Assembly: GCF_001701025.1 (NCBI RefSeq)
Contig: NZ_CP016793.1
Span: 1,674,001-1,738,000 of the forward strand
Length of the DNA stretch: 64,000 nt
Reading direction: 5' to 3'
From: Lentzea guizhouensis
Lineage (GTDB): Bacteria > Actinomycetota > Actinomycetes > Mycobacteriales > Pseudonocardiaceae
A program made the translations under genes and the position numbers. The notes beneath the pieces were generated by a model, which did no database searches, was not told where the DNA came from, and saw only the letters and a list, made by a program, of their open reading frames with translations. Below are positions 59,581 to 64,000 of this stretch, one piece after another (within the stretch, counting starts at the first letter, position 1; the number at the start of each line of letters is the position of its first letter).

Positions 59581-60447
59581 ATGACCAATGCCGAAGTTTC
59601 CGCGCCCTACGGCTCCGGAGCTGCCCAGAACGCTCCGGTGAAGACTCCCGCGAAGCGCGTTCGAGTCCACCACCTGCGTGAGATGAAGGACCGCGGCGAG
59701 CCGTGGCCCATGCTCACCGCGTACGACACGTTCACCGCCCAGATCTTCGACGAGGCCGGCATCCCCGTCCTGCTGGTCGGCGACTCCGCGTCGAACACGG
59801 TCTTCGGCAACGACACCTCGCTGCCCGTCACGGTGGACGAGCTGGTGCCGCTGGTGCGCGCGGTCACGCGTTCGGTCAAGCGTTCGCTCGTGGTCGCCGA
59901 CCTGCCCTTCGGCTCCTACCAGGTGTCGGTCGAGCAGGCCGTGGCCACCGCGGTCCGGTTCATGAAGGAAGGCCAGGCGCACGCGGTCAAGCTGGAGGGT
60001 GGCGCCTACTTCGCGCCGCACATCCGCGCGATCACCGCCGCGGGCATCCCGGTCATGGCGCACATCGGCTTCACCCCGCAGTCCGAGCACCAGCTCGGCG
60101 GGTACCGGGTGCAGGGCCGCCACGAGAACCACGACGTGGTGCTGCACGACGCCATCGCGGTCCAGGAGGCCGGTGCGTTCGCGGTCGTGCTGGAGATGGT
60201 GACCGCCGAGGTCGCGAAGCAGATCACGCACGACCTGGTCATCCCCACCGTGGGCATCGGCGCCGGTCCGGACACCGACGCCCAGGTACTCGTCTGGCAG
60301 GACATGATGGGCCTGAACCGCGGCAAGGCACCCCGGTTCGTGAAGCGCTACGCCGACATCGGCACCATCATGCTGGGCGCGGCGACCGAGTTCGCAAACG
60401 AGGTGCGCGGGCACCAGTTCCCCGGCCCTGAGCACACCTTCCACTGA
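59581..60447 (+). CDS. panB: 3-methyl-2-oxobutanoate hydroxymethyltransferase
   Basis: A 288-residue first enzyme of the pantothenate pathway (2-oxoisovalerate to ketopantoate with methylene-THF). Motifs: [55 protein letters not shown] and [23 protein letters not shown] 59581 has GAGGAAAGGAAC upstream. It corresponds to Rv2225, near the CaeA pair in M. tuberculosis. Confidence 0.95.
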   Translation: MTNAEVSAPYGSGAAQNAPVKTPAKRVRVHHLREMKDRGEPWPMLTAYDTFTAQIFDEAGIPVLLVGDSASNTVFGNDTSLPVTVDELVPLVRAVTRSVKRSLVVADLPFGSYQVSVEQAVATAVRFMKEGQAHAVKLEGGAYFAPHIRAITAAGIPVMAHIGFTPQSEHQLGGYRVQGRHENHDVVLHDAIAVQEAGAFAVVLEMVTAEVAKQITHDLVIPTVGIGAGPDTDAQVLVWQDMMGLNRGKAPRFVKRYADIGTIMLGAATEFANEVRGHQFPGPEHTFH

Positions 60448-60457
60448 GTTTCCGCTG

Positions 60458-61315
60458 CTAGCGGGTCCAGACCTGCGGGTCTGGGCCCGCCGGCACGATG
60501 CCGGTCGGATTGATCTGGTGGTGCGTCACGTAGTAGTGGCGCTTGATGTGGTCCCAGTCGACCGTGTCCCCGAACTGCGCGTAGAGGCGTTTCGCGTACG
60601 CCCACAGGTTCGGCATCTCGGTCAGCTTGTTCCGGTTGCACTTGAAGTGGCCGTGGTAGACGGCGTCGAACCGGACCAGCGTGGTCCACAGCCGGATGTC
60701 GGCCTCGGTGAGCTGCTCACCCACCAGGTACTCGCGGGTGGCCAGGTGCTCCTCGATCCGGTCCAGCTCGGCGAACAGGTTCCCGTACGCCTCCTCGTAG
60801 GCCTCCTGTGACGTGGCGAAACCGGCCTTGTAGACGCCGTTGTTGACGTTGTGGAAGATCGGCTCGATCCAGCCGTCGATCTCCTCGCGCAGGTCTTCGG
60901 GGTAGAGGGTGCTCTCCGGGCGCCAGCGGAGGCTGAAGTCCAGCGTGAGCTGCGGGTAGTCGTTGGTGACGACCTCGCCGGTGGTCGTGTCGACCAGCGC
61001 GGGCACGGTCACGCGGCCCTCGTAGCCGGGGTCGGCGCGCTTGTAGGCCTCTTCGAGGAAGTCCATGTGCAGCACCGGGTCGGTGCCCTGGAAGCGCCAG
61101 CCGCGTTCGTCGCGGATCGGGTCGACGACGGCGAGCGAGATGGCGTCTTCGAGCTGCAGGAACTTGCGGACGACGAGCGCGCGGTGGGCCCACGGGCACG
61201 CGAGGCTGACGACGAGCCGGTAGCGCCCCGGTTCCGGCTCGGGTCGCGTGGTGAAGCGGTTCGGCTGCCGCACGAACGCTCCCGTGGTGGAGGTCTCCTT
61301 CGTGAACTGCGCCAT
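60458..61315 (-). CDS. Glutathionyl-hydroquinone reductase-like (GST-fold) protein
   Basis: A 285-residue Xi-class GST-fold protein of the YqjG/ECM4 type. The active-site Cys is in VSLACPWAHRALVVRKFLQL; SLRWRPESTLYPEDLREEID and FDAVYHGHFKCNRNKLTEMP are family segments. These enzymes reduce glutathionyl-hydroquinones, but actinomycetes use mycothiol instead of glutathione, so the natural thiol partner is probably mycothiol. ATG 61315 gives the usual MAQFTKE start. Confidence 0.88.
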   Translation of the reverse strand: MAQFTKETSTTGAFVRQPNRFTTRPEPEPGRYRLVVSLACPWAHRALVVRKFLQLEDAISLAVVDPIRDERGWRFQGTDPVLHMDFLEEAYKRADPGYEGRVTVPALVDTTTGEVVTNDYPQLTLDFSLRWRPESTLYPEDLREEIDGWIEPIFHNVNNGVYKAGFATSQEAYEEAYGNLFAELDRIEEHLATREYLVGEQLTEADIRLWTTLVRFDAVYHGHFKCNRNKLTEMPNLWAYAKRLYAQFGDTVDWDHIKRHYYVTHHQINPTGIVPAGPDPQVWTR

Positions 61316-61333
61316 GTCGTCGACGATAGGCCC

Positions 61334-61758
61334 ATGTACCCGGAGATCGAGCCCCACGCGTCCGGCGGGCTGGACACCGGCGACAGCGACCACGTGTGCT
61401 GTGCCAGATCATTCGGGTAGGAGCGCGGAACCCGTCCGGCAAGCCCGTCGTCTTCGTGCACGGCGGCTGGTTCGAGGAAGGTCAGCTGATCAGGGACGCC
61501 GGGAAGCCGGCGGGCATCCCCGGCGTGATCGTGCAGGGCCGCTACGACATGGCGACGCCCGCGGTGTCGGCGTGGGACCTGCACAAGGCCTGGCCGGGTT
61601 CGGAACTGGTGCTGGTGCCGGACGCCGGGCACGCCCACGACGAGCCCGGCGTCGTGGCGGCACTGCTGGAGGCCACGGACCGGTTCCGCGACTGGTCAGG
61701 GCCGGTCAGCGCAGGCCCACCCAGCGGGCGCTCCCCGTGGCGCAGGCCGCGAGGGTGA
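61334..61758 (+). pseudogene. Proline iminopeptidase relic
   Basis: ATG 61334 begins MYPEIEPHASGGLDTGDSDH, the usual prolyl aminopeptidase N-terminus, and runs out of frame at 61420. The next frame carries SGKPVVFVHGG and then jumps straight to the C-terminal GIPGVIVQGRYDMATPAVSA, WDLHKAWPGSELVLVPDAGH region. The central 200 residues with the catalytic Ser are missing. A frameshift plus a large deletion make it non-functional; its 3' end overlaps the lectin gene. Confidence 0.82.
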
Positions 61759-62134
61759 CCTGGGCGGTCAGGCACTTGCCGGTGGCGAGGTTGCGGAACT
61801 GGAAGCTCGTGCCGGTCGCGGCCACGCGGCGCCAGCGCTGGGTGGCGCTGGTGCTGCACGCCTGCCCGACGACGTCACCGGCGGTGGTCGCTCCCAGGCA
61901 CTTGCCGGTGGCGTTGTTGTGGGGCCAGTCGCTGTCGCTGACCGGCACGATCCACCTCTGGTTCGGCGTCAGTTCGCCGCAGGTGCGCAGGACGATGTCG
62001 AGGCCCGTGTCAGCAAGACAACGGGTGGTCCCGGAGAGTTGGTACTGGACGATCGGCTCGGCGTGCGCCGGCGCGGAGTACAACGTGGTGACGGCGGCGG
62101 CAGTGGCCGCGATCGCGAAGATCTTCTTCCCCAT
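61706..62134 (-). CDS. Secreted ricin-type beta-trefoil lectin
   Basis: A 142-residue protein: a signal peptide (KKIFAIAATAAAVTTLYSAP, cleavage likely after AHA) and a single ricin B-type domain with QxW-like repeats (NQRWIVPVSDSDW, TQRWRR) and CL/C pairs (KCLGAT...ACS, KCLTA...ACA). It probably binds sugars outside the cell. ATG 62134 starts the signal peptide; an ATG at 62155 would add seven residues. Confidence 0.82.
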   Translation of the reverse strand: MGKKIFAIAATAAAVTTLYSAPAHAEPIVQYQLSGTTRCLADTGLDIVLRTCGELTPNQRWIVPVSDSDWPHNNATGKCLGATTAGDVVGQACSTSATQRWRRVAATGTSFQFRNLATGKCLTAQVTLAACATGSARWVGLR

Positions 62135-62183
62135 GCGGCAGAGCCTGGCAGTCACCGTCTCCGGCGGGATCCGCCGAAAGTCG

Positions 62184-62945
62184 TCAACCCTGGCTGTAGT
62201 GCAGCGCCCGTTCGAGGCTCGCCCTGGCCTCCACGAGGGAGGGCCCGTACCACGTGAGATGACGGCCGTTGACGAGCACGTACGGCAGACCGGGGAAGCT
62301 CTCCGGGCCGTCGTCGTGCGTGAACACGTACGGCTCGTCGGGCAGCACCACCAGGTCGGGCCGCTGCGCGTTCAACTCCGCCAGGTTCGGCCGGGGGTAA
62401 CGCTCCTCGTGTTCGGCGTAGACGTTCTCGACGCCGAGCCGGCGCAGCACGTCGGTCGCGAACGTGTCCCGCCCGACCACGACCCACGGCCGTCGCCAGA
62501 CGGGGATCAGCGCGGTGAGCCGTTTCGGTGCGGTGTCCCGCCACAGGTCCTCGGCCTGGACGAGCCAGCCGGGTTCGAGGTCCCAGGCCATGGCGAAGAG
62601 CCGCCGCAGCGACTTCAACGCCATCGGCACGGTCGCGGGCGCCTCGGTCACCCAGACCTTGACACCGTTGGCGCGCAACCGGTCCACGTCCTCGGCGCGG
62701 TTCTCCTCGGAGTTCGCGATGACGAGGTCCGGCCGCAGCCGGATCACCGCGTCGACGTCCGGGTACTTCGAGCCACCGACTCTCGCGACGTCCAGATCGG
62801 ACGGATGGGTGCAGTAGTCGGTGGCACCGGCCAGTGCCGCGGGAACGCTGACCGCGACGGCCTCGGTGATGGACGGCACGAGGCTCACCACGCGCTGGGG
62901 CTGGTCGACCGCGACCGGCTCACCGAGGTCGTCGACGGGCAGCAT
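62184..62945 (-). CDS. Helical-backbone metal receptor (BtuF-like) protein
   Basis: A 253-residue type III periplasmic-binding fold protein: RVVSLVPSITEAVAV start, GATDYCTHP, PDVDAVIRLRPDLVIANSEE and a long backbone helix. These bind cobalamin, heme or ferric siderophores for ABC importers. There is no signal peptide or lipobox, and no permease or ATPase is adjacent, so it may act in the cytosol. ATG 62945 overlaps the npdG stop (TGATG). Confidence 0.82.
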   Translation of the reverse strand: MLPVDDLGEPVAVDQPQRVVSLVPSITEAVAVSVPAALAGATDYCTHPSDLDVARVGGSKYPDVDAVIRLRPDLVIANSEENRAEDVDRLRANGVKVWVTEAPATVPMALKSLRRLFAMAWDLEPGWLVQAEDLWRDTAPKRLTALIPVWRRPWVVVGRDTFATDVLRRLGVENVYAEHEERYPRPNLAELNAQRPDLVVLPDEPYVFTHDDGPESFPGLPYVLVNGRHLTWYGPSLVEARASLERALHYSQG

Positions 62946-63610
62946 CAGACTCCCGTGATCTTCAGACCGGCGTGCGTCTTGTACCGGCGGTTGACCGCGA
63001 TGAGGTTCGCCGTGAAGGCCTCGACCTGGTGGGCGTTGCGCAACCGCCCGCCGTAGACCCCGCGGAAGCCCGGCACCAGCTCGGCCAGCGCACGCACGGT
63101 GTCGGTCGCCTCGCGGTCGTCCCCGAGCACCAGCACGTCCATGTCCACTTCGGACACGCTCAGGTCGGCCAGCAGCACCGCCGACACGTGGTGGAACGCC
63201 GCCGTCACCCGCGACTCCGGCAGCAGCAGCTCCGCCTGCTGCGCCGCGCTGCCCTCAGCCACCGGCAACGCGAAGGGCCCCTGCTTGTCGAACCCGAGCG
63301 GGTTCACGCAGTCGATGACGATCTTCCCGGCCAGCTGGTCGCGCAGGGACGCGAGCAGGTCACCGTGCCCGTCCCACGGCACCGCGACGAGCACGACGTC
63401 GGAGTCGGCCGCGCAGTCGGTGTTGTCCGCACCTCTGACGTCACCACCGGCGACCTCGACGATCTCCTTGGCGGCGAGCTCGGCCCGCTCGGCGCTGCGG
63501 GAGCCGATGACCACCTTCAGGCCGGCCTTGGCCCAGCGGATGGCGAGCCCCTTGCCCTGGGCACCGGTGCCACCGAGGACACCGACGGTGAGGTCACGAA
63601 TCTCTGTCAC
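62945..63610 (-). CDS. npdG: NADPH-dependent F420 reductase
   Basis: A 221-residue F420H2:NADP+ oxidoreductase that moves hydride between F420 and NADP. The Rossmann loop is VGVLGGTGAQGKGLAIRWAK; GSRSAERA binds NADP phosphate; VLVAVPWDGH and NPLGFDKQGPF line the active site; AAFHHVSAVLL is the typical F420 side. GTG 63610 is the start. F420 is normal in actinomycetes, and the zincin_2 family at the window start has been loosely linked with F420 by genomic context. Confidence 0.9.
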   Translation of the reverse strand: MTEIRDLTVGVLGGTGAQGKGLAIRWAKAGLKVVIGSRSAERAELAAKEIVEVAGGDVRGADNTDCAADSDVVLVAVPWDGHGDLLASLRDQLAGKIVIDCVNPLGFDKQGPFALPVAEGSAAQQAELLLPESRVTAAFHHVSAVLLADLSVSEVDMDVLVLGDDREATDTVRALAELVPGFRGVYGGRLRNAHQVEAFTANLIAVNRRYKTHAGLKITGV

Positions 63611-63739
63611 CCGTGCATCTTCACACGGGTCGGCTGAGCCAGGCGGCTGAACGTGACCTTGCGCTCGAACGCGCGCGAATACCCCGCGAGCGCCGACATT
63701 CCGCGTACGCAGGGATCGCACGAAAGCTCCCCGCGTACG

Positions 63740-64000
63740 TCAGACAGCGGTGAAGCGGACGCGGTGGGTGGCGGGGTCGGCCTCGGTGAGGCGGACGTGG
63801 ATGCGTTCGCCCTCGGGGAGGTGGGAACCGGCGCACTTGGCGAGGACCGGCGGGGAGGCGATGAACACCTCGGCCTCGTTGTCGCCGGAGCGCATCACCA
63901 CGGCCTCGAACTCCTGCCCGACGCGCCCGGTCAGCACCCACGCCTCGACCTGGTCGAGCGACGCCCGCTCCACCTTCGACGCGAGCGAGTCCGACGCGCC
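63740..64000 (-). CDS. RNB-family ribonuclease, 3' part
   Basis: The last 86 residues of a protein running off the end of the window. The sequence SLASKVERASLDQVEAWVLT, AVVMRSGDNEAEVFIASPPV, LAKCAGSHLPEG matches the C-terminal OB/S1-like region of actinobacterial RNB-domain (RNase II/R-like) ribonucleases. The catalytic RNB domain is outside the window. Family assignment rests on this tail only. Confidence 0.68.
   Translation of the reverse strand, partial: GASDSLASKVERASLDQVEAWVLTGRVGQEFEAVVMRSGDNEAEVFIASPPVLAKCAGSHLPEGERIHVRLTEADPATHRVRFTAV

Overview
The window is high-GC actinomycete chromosome. WhiB7, UvrD2, an F420-type oxidoreductase, LysX, an LprG/P55-like pair, a glnA1-glnE-glnA2 set and an rrn operon without spacer tRNAs all point to Actinobacteria. 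Gene order and protein style suggest Pseudonocardiales (Lentzea, Saccharothrix or Amycolatopsis-like). That placement is inference, not a database result.

Layout. 1-11.4 kb carries the conserved block zincin_2 (frameshifted here) - ThiF/cyclodehydratase-like - UbiB-like kinase - whiB7 - uvrD2, which matches M. tuberculosis Rv3195-Rv3198. It is interrupted by an AbiEi-like gene, about 0.9 kb of strand-biased low-complexity DNA and a methyltransferase unit. whiB7 has a complete attenuated leader: promoter, uORF and an 18-bp perfect terminator hairpin. 10.6-13.5 kb holds DUF4191, RDD and glnA1, as in Rv2219-Rv2220, with a four-box GlnR site before glnA1.

13.5-20.0 kb is an accretion zone at the 3' end of glnA1. 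A degraded integrative element (frameshifted tyrosine integrase, intact excisionase, pseudogenised RepSA-type initiator, cargo) lies between two identical 18-bp copies of the glnA1 3' end and has 20-bp arm-type repeats just inside both ends. Beside it is a 1-kb toxin-antitoxin island that ends in an internally deleted glnA fragment.

20-26 kb is accessory. A PNP-type nucleosidase and a four-helix membrane protein overlap by ATGA and share a 19-residue motif, which looks like a two-gene signalling or immune module. Next to it are a Nudix-winged-helix regulator, a second Nudix hydrolase and a NADAR protein, all families tied to NAD or ADP-ribose.

26-35 kb is mostly housekeeping: MDR oxidoreductase, glnE, Pit phosphate transporter, amidotransferase, rhodanese, Lrp and a GNAT with a pseudogene paralogue. 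35.2-40.9 kb is a 16S-23S-5S operon on the minus strand driven by four tandem promoters. 40.9-64 kb contains a glycosyltransferase-FkbM fusion, glnA2, an LprG/P55-like pair, two secreted CaeA-like peptidases, nadE, a two-component system, lysX, panB, a GST-fold reductase, a prolyl-aminopeptidase relic, a ricin-type lectin, a metal-receptor-like protein, npdG and the 3' part of an RNB-family ribonuclease.

Nitrogen assimilation is the main functional thread: glnA1 under a GlnR box, glnE as its adenylyl/deadenylyltransferase, and a glnA2 that lacks the modifiable tyrosine, spread over 33 kb. No tRNA gene, CRISPR array or complete transposase was seen.
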